A DNA stretch of 64,000 nt from Pseudoxanthomonas sp. (GCF_002863005.1 NZ_PKDG01000019.1:62001-126000), one strand, 5' to 3'; counted from the stretch's first letter, positions 50,458 through 59,308 are shown. Notes: generated by a model from the letters alone, not told the origin. Numbers and translations: made by a program.

Positions 50458-51428
50458 CAGTTGCCCTCGCGCTTGGCCAGCTGGCGCAGCATCAGGCGGG
50501 CGACGGCCAGCACGATGAAGGTCAGCAGGAACAGGGTGAAGCCGAGCAGCAGCAGCGATCCCTTGTGCAGCGGGTCGGTGGCTTCGGCGAATTCGTTGGC
50601 GATGGTGGAGGCGATGGAGGTGCCGGGCTCCAGCAGAGCGGCGCTGATCGTGTAGGCGTTGCCGATGACGAACGTCACCGCCATGGTCTCGCCGAGGGCG
50701 CGGCCCAGGCCCAGGAAGACGCCGCCGATCACGGCCGAGCGCGTATACGGCAGCACCACGTCCCACACGACCTCCCATTTCGTGGAACCCAGCGCGTACG
50801 CCGATTCCTTCAGTCGGCCCGGGACCGTCAGGAAGACCTCGCGCATCACCGACGACACGAACGGGATCACCATGATCGCCAGTACCAGCCCTGCGGTCAG
50901 CATGCCGATGCCCAGCGGCGGACCCGAAAGCACCGCGCCGACGAGCGGCAGCTGGCCGAGGTTGTCGTTGATCCACGGATAGACGTGTTCGCTCAACTGC
51001 GGCGCCAGCACGAAGAGGCCCCACATGCCGTAGATGATCGAAGGGATGCCGGCCAGCAGTTCGATCGCCATGCCCACCGGTCCGCGCATCCAGGCCGGTG
51101 CCACTTCGGTCAGGAACACCGCGATGCCGAAACTCACCGGCACCGCGATCAGCATGGCCACGCCGGCACTGACCAGCGTGCCGAACACCGGCACCAGCGC
51201 GCCGAACTCGCGCGTACCCACGTTCCATTCGGTACTGGTGAAGAAGCCCAGGCCGAAGGTCTGCAGCGCTTCGCGCCCGCCCCACAGCATCGAAAGCGCG
51301 GCAGCGATGAGCGAAATCAGGACGAACATGCCGGCGCCGGTCAGCGTCAGCCGGAACAGCCTGTCGGCGCGCGCGTCTTTCGCGGTACGCACGTCCGTCA
51401 GTGAGGCGGGGAGGGCGGTGGCGTTCAT
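50457..51428 (-). CDS. pstC: phosphate ABC transporter permease PstC
   Basis: The first permease of the Pst complex, 323 aa. Conserved blocks are GTLVSAGVAMLIAVPVSFGIAV, ELLAGIPSIIYGMWGLF, the EAA loop LKESAYALGSTKWEVVWDVV, and LGRALGETMAVTFVIGN. It starts 117 bp after pstS1, in a gap that has its own PHO box, so pstCAB-phoU can be transcribed separately from the binding-protein genes. Confidence 0.96.
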   Translation of the reverse strand: MNATALPASLTDVRTAKDARADRLFRLTLTGAGMFVLISLIAAALSMLWGGREALQTFGLGFFTSTEWNVGTREFGALVPVFGTLVSAGVAMLIAVPVSFGIAVFLTEVAPAWMRGPVGMAIELLAGIPSIIYGMWGLFVLAPQLSEHVYPWINDNLGQLPLVGAVLSGPPLGIGMLTAGLVLAIMVIPFVSSVMREVFLTVPGRLKESAYALGSTKWEVVWDVVLPYTRSAVIGGVFLGLGRALGETMAVTFVIGNAYTISAALLEPGTSIASTIANEFAEATDPLHKGSLLLLGFTLFLLTFIVLAVARLMLRQLAKREGN

Positions 51429-51489
51429 GCAACCCGGGGAGTGGGGAAGGGGCGGGGTGACGCGGGAGGCGCTAGTGCACGGTGATGCG

Positions 51490-51507
51490 GTTACCGCGTG
51501 ATGACAG
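51490..51507 (-). promoter_or_regulatory. PHO box before pstC
   Basis: On the minus strand CTGTCAT-CACG-CGGTAAC: the first 7-bp half is a perfect match to the PhoB consensus half-site, and the second is a partial match 11 bp later, 62 bp upstream of pstC. Confidence 0.7.
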
Positions 51508-51508
51508 C

Positions 51509-51530
51509 GGGCCGCCCCTCGGGACGGCCC
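51509..51530 (-). terminator. hairpin after pstS1
   Basis: GGGCCGTCCC pairs with GGGGCGGCCC (one G-T pair) just past the pstS1 stop on the minus strand. There is no T run, so it may be a partial terminator or a 3'-end stabiliser that keeps binding-protein mRNA in excess of permease mRNA. Confidence 0.45.
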
Positions 51531-51545
51531 ACCGCACGATCTGCA

Positions 51546-52640
51546 TCAGAGCTTGATCTCGGTGCTCCAGTACTGCTCGATCTGGCCGACCAGCTCCGGC
51601 GGCAGCGGCACGTAGTCCAGTTCGTTGGCCTGCGCCTGGCCCTGCTCGTAGGCCCACTTGAAGAAGTCCAGCGTGTGCTTGGCCTTGGCCGCATCCTTGG
51701 GCTGTTTGTAGACCAGGATGAAGTTGGTCGCGGTGATCGGCCACGCCTGTTCGCCCGGCGCGTTGGTGATGACCAGGTTGAAGTCCTTGGCGCTGGCCCA
51801 GTCGGCGCTGGCCGCGGCGGCGGCGAAGCTCTCCGGGGTGGGCTTCACGAACTGGCCGGCGGCGTTCTGCAGCGACGCGTACGACATGTTGTTCTGCTCG
51901 GCATAGGCCAGTTCGACGTAGCCGATGGAGCCCTTCAGCTGGCGCACGTAGGCGGCAACGCCTTCGTTGCCCTTGCCGCCGACACCGCCCGGCCAGTTGA
52001 CCGAGGTGCCTTCGCCGACCTTCGACTTCCATTCGGGACTGACCTTGGACAGGTAGTTGACGAAGTTGAAAGTGGTGCCCGATCCGTCGGAGCGGTGCAC
52101 GGTGTTGATCTTGCCGGCGGGCAGGGCCACGCCCGGATTCAGCGCGACGATCGCCGGATCGTTCCAGGTGGTGATCTTGTGCAGGAAGATGTCGGCCAGG
52201 ACGGCGCCATTGAGCTTCAGCTGGCCCGGCTGCAGGCCTTCCACGTTGATGACCGGCACCACGCCGCCGATGACCGACGGGAACTGGGCCAGGCCGGCCT
52301 GCGCCAGCTCTTCCGAAGAGAGCGGCTTGTCGGACGAACCGAAATCGACGGTCGCCGCCTTGATCTGCGCGATGCCGCCGCCGGAGCCGATCGACTGGTA
52401 GTTGATCTTGGCGCCGGTGGTCTTGTTGTAGTCCGTGGACCAGCGCGCCATCAGCGGGTAGATGAACGATGCGCCCGCGCCGGTCAGCTCGGCGGAGATC
52501 TGCTGGGACCCGCTGGCGGCCGGTGCGGCGGCATCGCCGCTGGCCGACGGGGCCGGTGCATCGGTCTTGCCATCGCAGGCCGTGGCAAGGAAGGCGGTGG
52601 CCAGGGCCAGCGTGGCCAGGCGGGCAGTGCGGATAGGCAT
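51546..52640 (-). CDS. pstS: phosphate-binding protein PstS, predicted lipoprotein form
   Basis: The periplasmic phosphate receptor of the Pst transporter, 364 aa. The N-terminus LATLALATAFLATACDGKTD has a lipobox-like end at Cys22, then a 30-residue Ala/Ser/Pro linker before the mature fold. Phosphate-contact motifs are TGAGASFIYPLMARW, GSGGGIAQIK, DFGSSDKPL and HRSDGSGTTFNFV. It is a close paralogue of the next gene upstream, differing in anchoring. Confidence 0.94.
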   Translation of the reverse strand: MPIRTARLATLALATAFLATACDGKTDAPAPSASGDAAAPAASGSQQISAELTGAGASFIYPLMARWSTDYNKTTGAKINYQSIGSGGGIAQIKAATVDFGSSDKPLSSEELAQAGLAQFPSVIGGVVPVINVEGLQPGQLKLNGAVLADIFLHKITTWNDPAIVALNPGVALPAGKINTVHRSDGSGTTFNFVNYLSKVSPEWKSKVGEGTSVNWPGGVGGKGNEGVAAYVRQLKGSIGYVELAYAEQNNMSYASLQNAAGQFVKPTPESFAAAAASADWASAKDFNLVITNAPGEQAWPITATNFILVYKQPKDAAKAKHTLDFFKWAYEQGQAQANELDYVPLPPELVGQIEQYWSTEIKL

Positions 52641-52679
52641 GGGCTCTCCAGACAGGTCGTGTGTGATCCCGGCTATGAA

Positions 52680-52708
52680 ATGATGTTTTTGTTACAGCGT
52701 GATGACAT
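52680..52708 (-). promoter_or_regulatory. PHO box before pstS (lipoprotein copy)
   Basis: Three half-sites in 11-bp phase on the minus strand: ATGTCAT, then CTGTAAC, then ACATCAT (52708 to 52680), ending 39 bp before the start. The first half matches the PhoB consensus at six of seven positions, the others less well. Confidence 0.65.
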
Positions 52709-52750
52709 CGCCATCTCGCGCTGTCATGCGACGCGCGGCGCGGGCGCCGG

Positions 52751-52777
52751 GAAAAGAAAACGGGCCCGAAGGCCCGT
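52751..52777 (-). terminator. Rho-independent terminator after the upstream pstS copy
   Basis: On the minus strand, ACGGGCC-TTCG-GGCCCGT is followed by TTTCTTTTC. A separate stable hairpin (52814-52823 with 52832-52841) lies between it and the stop codon. Confidence 0.92.
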
Positions 52778-52850
52778 CGGGGTAGCGCCGCGCGGGAGGG
52801 TCGCGGCGCCGGTGCCGGCACGGGGGAGAGACCGTGCCGGCGGGGTGCGA

Positions 52851-53864
52851 TCAGTACTTCAGGTTGGCCTTCCAGTACGTCTCGATCTGCTGCACCAGCG
52901 CCGGCGGCAGCGGCACGTAGTCGAGCGACTTGGCCTGGGCGTCGCCATTGGCGTAGACCCAGCGGAAGAAGTCGCGGGCGTCCTTGTTGCCCTTCTTCGG
53001 CGCCTTGTACATCAGGATGAAGTTGGTGGCGGTGATCGGCCAGGAGTTCGCACCGGGCGCATTCGTCATGACCAGGTAGAAGTCCTTGGACTTGGCCCAC
53101 TCGGCGCTGGCGGCGGCGGCGGCGAAGGTCTCGTCGCTGGGCTGCACGAAGTTGCCGGAGGCGTTCTTCAGGCTGGCGTAGGCCATCTTGTTCTGCAGCG
53201 CATACGACAGTTCGACGTAACCGATGCCGCCCTTGATCTGCTTCACGTAGGCGGCCACGCCTTCGTTGCCCTTGCCGCCCACGCCGGTCGGCCACTGCAC
53301 GGTGGTGCCTTCGCCCACCTTGGTCTTCCACTCCGGGCTGACCTTGGACAGGTAGTTGACGAAGTTGAAGGTGGTGCCCGAGCCGTCCGAGCGACGGACC
53401 ACGGTGATGCGCTGCGCCGGCAGGGTCAGGCCCGGGTTCAGGGCGGCGATGGCGGGGTCGTTCCAGGTCTTGATGGTGCCCAGGAAGATGTTGGCGAGCG
53501 TCGGGCCGTCCAGCTTCAGCTGGCCGGGCTTCAGGCCGGCGACGTTCAGCACCGGCACCACGCCGCCGATCACCGACGGGAACTGGGCCAGGCCGTACTT
53601 GGCCAGCTCTTCCGGCTTCAGCGGCGCGTCGGACGAACCGAAATCCACCGTGCCGGCCTTGATCTGCGCGATGCCGCCGCCCGAACCGATCGACTGGTAG
53701 TTCACGCGGTTGTTGGTGGCCTTGGCGTAGTCGGCGGACCACTTGGTCATCACCGGATACACGAACGACGCGCCAGCGCCGGTCACGTCGGCGGCGAACG
53801 CCTGCGCCGAGAAGGCCGAGGCGAGCGCGAGCAGCGCGACGCGGGATTTGATCGAGTTAAGCAC
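52851..53864 (-). CDS. pstS: phosphate-binding protein PstS, soluble periplasmic form
   Basis: A 337-residue phosphate-binding protein with a cleavable signal ending SAFSAQAFA and no lipobox. The fold motifs match its neighbour: TGAGASFVYPVMTKW, GSGGGIAQIK, DFGSSDAPL and RRSDGSGTTFNFV. GTG 53864 is preferred since AGGAGA lies 6 bp upstream; an ATG 57 bp further out lacks one and adds a non-signal-like leader. It has its own PHO box and terminator, so it is probably an independent transcript. Confidence 0.94.
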   Translation of the reverse strand: MLNSIKSRVALLALASAFSAQAFAADVTGAGASFVYPVMTKWSADYAKATNNRVNYQSIGSGGGIAQIKAGTVDFGSSDAPLKPEELAKYGLAQFPSVIGGVVPVLNVAGLKPGQLKLDGPTLANIFLGTIKTWNDPAIAALNPGLTLPAQRITVVRRSDGSGTTFNFVNYLSKVSPEWKTKVGEGTTVQWPTGVGGKGNEGVAAYVKQIKGGIGYVELSYALQNKMAYASLKNASGNFVQPSDETFAAAAASAEWAKSKDFYLVMTNAPGANSWPITATNFILMYKAPKKGNKDARDFFRWVYANGDAQAKSLDYVPLPPALVQQIETYWKANLKY

Positions 53865-54298
53865 GGAAATCTCCTGGGAGAAGGCAGGGTGGAAGGACGG
53901 GCATGCCCGTTGGGTGGCCATTCCACGACGTTTGTGTGACAGCCCGGTGTCGGCATTGCGACAGTCGCGTGACGCTGGGCGGCCTCCGCACCTCCAGGCC
54001 GGGATGGCATCGATGCGGGCAAGGGCCGAAGGTGGGGATGCGCCGGCGATGTCGATCCAATCTGCCTCTGAAGGCGCGATACATATAGATGCATCGCCTT
54101 CGAGCCGGGATCACCTGGGGGCCACGGCGCCGCTGTCACACATCGGTCATGAAACTCACATGTGACTGCAAGATTTCACTCCCATCCTTTAGCGCATCTT
54201 TGACGGGCGCTTAATGATTTCCGAAGGTGATCTCGGAAACGAAGCGGGTCGCCCACGAAGCCTGCGCTTTCACTTCCCATTCCACTCGGAGAGTCACC
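53865..54298. promoter_or_regulatory. 434-bp divergent control region between pstS and the OprP-type porin gene
   Basis: On the minus strand, CTGTCGC (53964-53958) and CTGTCAC (53942-53936) are exactly 22 bp apart, with poorer half-sites in the 11-bp phase between and after them: a PHO box for pstS. On the plus strand, CTGTCAC-ACAT-CGGTCAT (54133-54150) is a second PHO box for the porin, with CTCACAT in phase 11 bp later. No gene is seen. Confidence 0.72.
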
Positions 54299-55597
54299 AT
54301 GCGTTATTCCCTCCTGGCCGCCGCGCTTGCCGTCGCCATGGGCAGCACCAGCTTCTCGGCGTCCGCCGCCGACTCCCGCGATCAGACGATCGCCGAACTG
54401 AAGGCGCAGCTGGAAGCGCTGTCGGCCAAGGTGGCCGAGCTGGAAGAGCGCACCGACGCGCAGTCCGACGTGAACCTGGACACGGCGGCGCAGCTCGACA
54501 AGATCACCACCGGCTCTCCGAAGATCGACACCAAGGGCGGCGTCAAGGTGACCTCGGCCGACGGCAAGTTCGAGGCCAGCATCGGCGGCCGCATCCACTT
54601 CGACACCTACGCGTTCGATCGCGACATCGCCAGCACCACCGGCACGACCGAATTCCGCCGCGCGCGCCTGACCCTGTCCGGCAAGGCCTACGGCTGGGAA
54701 TACAAGATGGAGCAGGACTTCGGCGCCGGCACCAACCTCGACGGCCTGCGCGATGCCTACATCGCCAAGTCCGCGCTCGGCGGCAAGTTCACCATCGGCC
54801 ACTTCAAGCCCTACCGTGCGATGGAGGAACTGACCAGCTCCAACGAACTGCTGACGATGGAGCGGCCGTTCTCTTCCGCCACCGGCCTGTTCTCCGGCCG
54901 CCAGTTCCAGCAGGGCGTCGGTTACCTGCGCGCCGGCGAGAACTACACCGCCGGGCTGAGCGTGTTCAACCTGCGCGGCGCGGCCGCCACGCGCAACGAA
55001 GGCACCGGTGCCGCCGGCCGCGTGACCTGGGCCCCGATCAACAACGACAACAACACCTTGCACTTCGGTGCGTGGTACAGCACCGAGAACAACAACCTCG
55101 GTTCGGCCGACCTGGTCGCCACCTCGAACTACGCCGGACGTCGCGGTCCGTCGCAGGTGATCGCCACAACGACCGGCGCCAGCCGCAACACCGTCGACGT
55201 GATGGCGGTGGAAGCCGCCGGTTCGTTCGGCCCGGCCTTCTTCCAGGCCGAGTACGCCGATGCGACCTTCGGCCAGCCGCTGGGCCGCGACCAGGATGTG
55301 ACCACGTACTACGTGCAGGGCAGCTTCATGCTCAACGGCGGCCACAAGCCGTACAAGGGCGCCACCGGCGTGTTCGGTTCGCCGAAGGTCGCCGACAAGG
55401 GTTTGTGGGAACTGACCGGCCGCTACGACTATGTCGAGAACGAAACGCTGAACCGCGAAGTCACCAGCTGGATCCTCGGCGTGAACTACTACGTCAATCC
55501 GAACCTGCGCTTCATGTTCAACTACACGCAGGGCGACAACGAAGTCACCGGCGACGAGACCGCCCAGTACGCGCTGCGCACGCAGTTCGCCTGGTAA
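54299..55597 (+). CDS. OprO/OprP-family phosphate-selective outer membrane porin
   Basis: A 16-strand trimeric porin, 432 aa. A signal peptide (LLAAALAVAMGSTSFSASAA) is followed by a coiled coil (DQTIAELKAQLEALSAKVAE, residues about 25-60) as in OprP relatives, then the barrel (GGRIHFDTYAFDRD, GKAYGWEYKMEQDFG) ending in YALRTQFAW with an aromatic C-terminus. GGAGAG precedes ATG 54299. It lies divergent from the pst genes and behind a PHO box, so phosphate or polyphosphate uptake is the likely role. Confidence 0.92.
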   Translation: MRYSLLAAALAVAMGSTSFSASAADSRDQTIAELKAQLEALSAKVAELEERTDAQSDVNLDTAAQLDKITTGSPKIDTKGGVKVTSADGKFEASIGGRIHFDTYAFDRDIASTTGTTEFRRARLTLSGKAYGWEYKMEQDFGAGTNLDGLRDAYIAKSALGGKFTIGHFKPYRAMEELTSSNELLTMERPFSSATGLFSGRQFQQGVGYLRAGENYTAGLSVFNLRGAAATRNEGTGAAGRVTWAPINNDNNTLHFGAWYSTENNNLGSADLVATSNYAGRRGPSQVIATTTGASRNTVDVMAVEAAGSFGPAFFQAEYADATFGQPLGRDQDVTTYYVQGSFMLNGGHKPYKGATGVFGSPKVADKGLWELTGRYDYVENETLNREVTSWILGVNYYVNPNLRFMFNYTQGDNEVTGDETAQYALRTQFAW

Positions 55598-55636
55598 GAC
55601 CGTCGCGCGGCCATGTCCGCGACCGCGTGAACGCAG

Positions 55637-55668
55637 GGCCCGGGATCGTCTCCCGGGCCTTGTCGTTT
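55637..55668 (+). terminator. Rho-independent terminator of the porin gene
   Basis: GGCCCGGGA pairs with TCCCGGGCC around TCGTC (55637-55659) and is followed by TTGTCGTTT. Confidence 0.85.
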
Positions 55669-55800
55669 CTGGAGCGGAGATGCCGGCGACCATGACCATT
55701 GGCAGGGGGCCGTCACGCACGGGGCGGCGACACTGGCGGTGGCACCCAGGCACGGCCGGGTCGCCGAGGGATGGGGATCCTTTTCGAACCAGGGGGCGTG

Positions 55801-57417
55801 GTGAAGCATTCGGCGAGTGTTCTTGGCGTGGCGTTGTGGGCGGGCCTGTCGATGGCAGGGGCGGCGCGGGCCGCCGAGCCGGTCGACCTGGACATGGTGG
55901 CGAAGATCCGCAGCGAGGCGCTCCATCGCTCCCAGGCGGCCGCGAACCTCAAGGAGCTGACCGAGACCATCGGTCCCCGCCTGACCAATTCGCCCAACTA
56001 CACGGCGGCCAGCGCGTGGGCGCGCGGCAAGCTGTCCGGCTGGGGACTCGCGAACGTGCATGACGAGGTGTACGACCCGGCCTTCGGCCGAGGCTGGGCC
56101 TTCCGTGCGTCCCGCGTCGAAATGCTGTCGCCGCGCCAGTTGCCGGTCCATGCGCTGCCCAAGGCTTGGACACGCGGTACCGACGGACCGGTCGAAGGCG
56201 AGGTCGTGCTGGCGTCGTTCAAGACGCTGGAAGACATCGGGAAGCAGCGCGGCAAGCTGCGCGGCCGCATCGTGCTGGTCGATGAAGCGCGCGCCTACAA
56301 GCCGTCCGACAAGAACGACTTCCGTCGCTACAGCGAGGCCGAGCTGGGCGAGCTGCAGACGTTTCCCATGCCGGAAGACGCCGCGCCCGACGCCCAGCAG
56401 AAGCGCCTCGACGAGTACCGCAAGCGGACTGCGCTGAGCAAGGCGCTGAACGAGTTCTTCGCCGAAGAGGGCGTGCTGGCCACGCTGTCGATCAGTTCGT
56501 GGGACAACGGCATCATCCGCGCGACCGGCGGTGGCGCACGCAAGGCCGGCGAACCGGTCGGCGTGACCGAGCTGGTGCTTCCCGCGGAGCACTACAACCC
56601 GCTGGTGCGTGCGGTGCAGGCCAAGCAACCGGTGCGCCTGCGCATCGACGTCGATTCTGCGTTCACCAGCGCAGAGGACCTGCCAGCCACCAACACCTTT
56701 GCCGAGATTCCCGGCAGCGGCAAGGCGGACGAGCTGGTCATCATCGGCGCACACCTGGATTCCTGGCACACGGGCACCGGCGCCAACGACAACGGCGCGG
56801 GCGTGGTCGTGATGATGGAGGCCATGCGCATCCTCAAGACGGTCGGTGCGAAACCGCGGCGCACGATCCGGCTGGCGTTGTGGGGCGGTGAGGAGCAGGG
56901 CTTGAACGGCTCGGCCGGGTACGTGGCCAGGCATCTGGCGGACTATCCCGCACCGACCGATCCGGAACAGAAGGCACTGCCGCGCGCTTACCAGCGAGGT
57001 ACCGGCCCGCTGCAGCGCCAGCGTGGTTACGATCGGTTTTCGACTTACTTCAACTTCGACAACGGCACCGGGCGCATCCGCGGCATCTATGCGCAGGAAA
57101 ACCATGCGGCGGTGCCGATCTTCAAGGCCTGGCTGGAACCGTTCAACGATCTCGGCGCCACCATCGTCACCACGCGCAACACCGGCAGCACCGACCACAT
57201 TTCGTTCGACCGCGTCGGTTTGCCGGGATTCCAGTTCGTCCAGGATCCGGCGGACTACTTCACCCACGTCCACCACACGCATCTCGACACGTACGATCAC
57301 GTGGTGCCGGAAGACCTGAAACAGGCCGCGGCCATCATCGCCTCGTTCGCGTACCACGCCGCCATGCGCGAGGAGCGCCTCCCACGCAAGCCTTTCATCG
57401 AGCGCGACGCGCCGTAG
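55801..57417 (+). CDS. M28 family zinc aminopeptidase/carboxypeptidase, secreted
   Basis: A 538-residue di-zinc M28 peptidase with a signal peptide (LGVALWAGLSMAGAARAAE). It has a PA-domain insert (about residues 140-290) and a catalytic domain with GAHLDSWHTGTGANDNGAG, LWGGEEQGLNGS and a C-terminal HHTHLDTYDHV that supplies the last ligands. These enzymes resemble plasma glutamate carboxypeptidase. The start is taken as GTG 55801 (MKHSASV) after AGGGGG; an adjoining GTG 55798 is possible. Its TAG stop is part of a REP arm. Confidence 0.9.
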   Translation: MKHSASVLGVALWAGLSMAGAARAAEPVDLDMVAKIRSEALHRSQAAANLKELTETIGPRLTNSPNYTAASAWARGKLSGWGLANVHDEVYDPAFGRGWAFRASRVEMLSPRQLPVHALPKAWTRGTDGPVEGEVVLASFKTLEDIGKQRGKLRGRIVLVDEARAYKPSDKNDFRRYSEAELGELQTFPMPEDAAPDAQQKRLDEYRKRTALSKALNEFFAEEGVLATLSISSWDNGIIRATGGGARKAGEPVGVTELVLPAEHYNPLVRAVQAKQPVRLRIDVDSAFTSAEDLPATNTFAEIPGSGKADELVIIGAHLDSWHTGTGANDNGAGVVVMMEAMRILKTVGAKPRRTIRLALWGGEEQGLNGSAGYVARHLADYPAPTDPEQKALPRAYQRGTGPLQRQRGYDRFSTYFNFDNGTGRIRGIYAQENHAAVPIFKAWLEPFNDLGATIVTTRNTGSTDHISFDRVGLPGFQFVQDPADYFTHVHHTHLDTYDHVVPEDLKQAAAIIASFAYHAAMREERLPRKPFIERDAP

Positions 57418-57482
57418 CGTGCGCTGCGCGCACGAACGCGTGGAATCCGGCAATGCGATGTCGTGCGCATGGCGCACGCTAC
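57414..57482. repeat. REP pair of the GTAGCGTGCGC type
   Basis: Arms 57414-57435 and 57461-57482 (22 bp) are inverted copies differing only at three central positions, with a 25-bp spacer. The left arm contains the TAG stop of the M28 gene; the right arm ends two bases before the nth stop. Sequence is unrelated to the GGAGCGAC and CCCGGCGAAAG families. Confidence 0.9.
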
Positions 57483-57483
57483 G

Positions 57484-58149
57484 TCAGGCGAGGGTCTTGT
57501 CCTTGAACCGGCAAAGATCGCGGATAACGCATTGCGGGCAGTCCGGCTTGCGGGCCTTGCACACGTAGCGTCCGTGCAGGATCAGCCAATGGTGCGCATC
57601 CTGCATGAACTCAGCCGGCACCACCTTCACCAGCCGGTCCTCCACCGCACGCACGTCCTTGCCTGGCGCCAGTCCCGTGCGGTTCGAGACGCGGAAGATG
57701 TGGGTGTCCACGGCGATGGTGGGTTCACCGAACGCGGTGTTCATCACCACGTTGGCGGTCTTTCGTCCCACACCGGGCAGCGCTTCAAGTGCGGCTCGCG
57801 ATCGCGGCACGTCGCCGCCGTGTTCGTCGATCAGGATGCGGCAGGTCGCGATGACGTTCTTCGCCTTGGCATTGAACAGACCGATGGTCGCGATGTAGTT
57901 CTTCAGTCCTTCTTCGCCCAGGGCGAGGATCGCGGCGGGCGTATTGGCGACGGGGAATAGCCGTCGCGTCGCCTTGTTCACGCCCACGTCCGTCGCCTGG
58001 GCAGATAGCGTCACCGCCACCAGCAGTTCGAACGGGGTGTTGTACTCCAGTTCCGTGGTCGGCTTCGGATTGAGTTCGCGAAGCCGTGAGAACAGCTCCA
58101 CGACCTCGGCGCGGGTGAGCGTAGCGCTGCGCCGGGCTGCACGCGTCAC
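57484..58149 (-). CDS. nth: endonuclease III
   Basis: Nth is a DNA glycosylase/AP lyase for oxidised pyrimidines. The helix-hairpin-helix LEALPGVGRKTANVVMN carries the catalytic Lys, and VDTHIFRVSNR holds the catalytic Asp. The C-terminal 4Fe-4S cluster shows CKARKPDCPQCVIRDLC with C-X6-C-X2-C-X5-C. Length is 221 aa. Its ATG overlaps the preceding gene's TGA as ATGA. Confidence 0.97.
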   Translation of the reverse strand: MTRAARRSATLTRAEVVELFSRLRELNPKPTTELEYNTPFELLVAVTLSAQATDVGVNKATRRLFPVANTPAAILALGEEGLKNYIATIGLFNAKAKNVIATCRILIDEHGGDVPRSRAALEALPGVGRKTANVVMNTAFGEPTIAVDTHIFRVSNRTGLAPGKDVRAVEDRLVKVVPAEFMQDAHHWLILHGRYVCKARKPDCPQCVIRDLCRFKDKTLA

Positions 58150-58511
58150 GGCTTCATCCTTTCCGCCGCCTTCGCCTTCGCGCGGGCCAGGATCGCGGCG
58201 GCGCCTGAGGGCAGGGCAGGTCGCGCGACCTTGATGTCGCTGGCGACGTCGCTCACCTTCAATCGACGCGCCTCACGCTCCGCCGCGCGGCATGCCAGTC
58301 GCGCCTGACGTTGCCGGTAACGCGCCCTGGCGGCCCAGGCCGTCCGCAGCCGCTGCTGGGCCTGCAAGACAGCGGTGACTGCGTCGCCCGCGCAGTCGCA
58401 CGGCTGGAACGCCATCAAGCCCGCCTCGATCGCGGCATCGACATCGTCGGCCATTAGGTGGGCGCGCAGGATGCGCGCGTGATCGCAGCTGGGGCAGGCG
58501 ATGGCCGGCAC
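58146..58511 (-). CDS. small Cys-containing basic protein coupled to nth (unknown function)
   Basis: I do not recognise a named family. The 121-residue protein begins VPAIACPSCDHARILRAH (GTG 58511) with a CPSC pair and a later FQPCDC pair, which could form a four-Cys zinc site. The second half is a long Arg/Ala-rich helix (ARARYRQRQARLACRAAERE). It overlaps nth by four bases and starts 14 bp after an enoyl-CoA hydratase gene. Reading it from MADDVDAA instead would lose the first Cys pair. Confidence 0.6.
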   Translation of the reverse strand: MPAIACPSCDHARILRAHLMADDVDAAIEAGLMAFQPCDCAGDAVTAVLQAQQRLRTAWAARARYRQRQARLACRAAEREARRLKVSDVASDIKVARPALPSGAAAILARAKAKAAERMKP

Positions 58512-58525
58512 GCGTGGTTCCCGCT

Positions 58526-59308
58526 TCAGCGACCGGTGAACGCAGGCTTGCGTCGTTCCATGAACGCACGCGTGCCTTCGCGCATGTCGTCGGTGGCGAA
58601 CATCAGGCCGAACTGCGCGCTCTCGTACTGCAGGCCTTCCTCGATGCCGCATTCCCCGCCGATGTTGACGATGTCGAGCGTCGCCCGCAGCGCGAGCGGT
58701 GCGGAGGCGGCAAGCTGGGTCGCGATCTTCAGTGTCTCGGCGTCCAGTTCCGCGGCCGGCACCACGCGGGTAACGATACCCAACTGGAGCGCGCGCTCGG
58801 CCGTCACCGGCGCACCGAGCAGACACAATTCCAGCGTCGCCGAGCGCCCGGCCAGGCGCAGCAGCCGCTGGCTGCCGCCGAAGCCGGGGATCAGGCCCAG
58901 GTTGATTTCCGGTTGTCCCACTTTGGCGCTGTCCGCCGCGATGCGCAGGTGGCAGCCCATCGCCAGTTCGAGCCCTCCGCCGAGTGCGAAACCGTTGATC
59001 ATGGCGATCACCGGCTTGGGCAAGGTTTCGATGGTGCGCATGAGTCGCTGGCCGCGCAGCGAGAAGTCGCGCCCGTCGGTCGCGCGCAGGTCGGCCATCT
59101 CCGCGATGTCCGCGCCCGCGACGAAGGCCTTGGGTCCCGCACCGGTGAGGACGACCACGCGGACGCCGGGATCGCGCGCGGCGTCGTCGAACGCCGCCTG
59201 CAGCGCGTCCAGCGTGGCCGCATTGAGGGCATTGAGTTTGTCTGGGCGATTGACGGTGAGGCGACGGACGCCGGCGTCATCGGCGACCAGGACAAGAGGT
59301 TCGGACAT
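58526..59308 (-). CDS. enoyl-CoA hydratase/isomerase family protein
   Basis: A crotonase-fold enzyme of 260 aa. Both catalytic glutamates of true hydratases are present: E114 in FALGGGLELAMG and E134 in VGQPEINLGLIPGFGG. The oxyanion-hole segment is VAGADIAEM. Adding water to trans-2-enoyl-CoA is therefore plausible, but the chain-length preference is unknown. It is followed at 14 bp by the small basic protein gene and nth. Confidence 0.93.
   Translation of the reverse strand: MSEPLVLVADDAGVRRLTVNRPDKLNALNAATLDALQAAFDDAARDPGVRVVVLTGAGPKAFVAGADIAEMADLRATDGRDFSLRGQRLMRTIETLPKPVIAMINGFALGGGLELAMGCHLRIAADSAKVGQPEINLGLIPGFGGSQRLLRLAGRSATLELCLLGAPVTAERALQLGIVTRVVPAAELDAETLKIATQLAASAPLALRATLDIVNIGGECGIEEGLQYESAQFGLMFATDDMREGTRAFMERRKPAFTGR

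Noticed and set aside
51546-53864. The similar pstS copies as a recent duplication or assembly artefact
   Set aside because: The proteins differ throughout and have different N-terminal targeting and separate control sites, so they are diverged paralogues.
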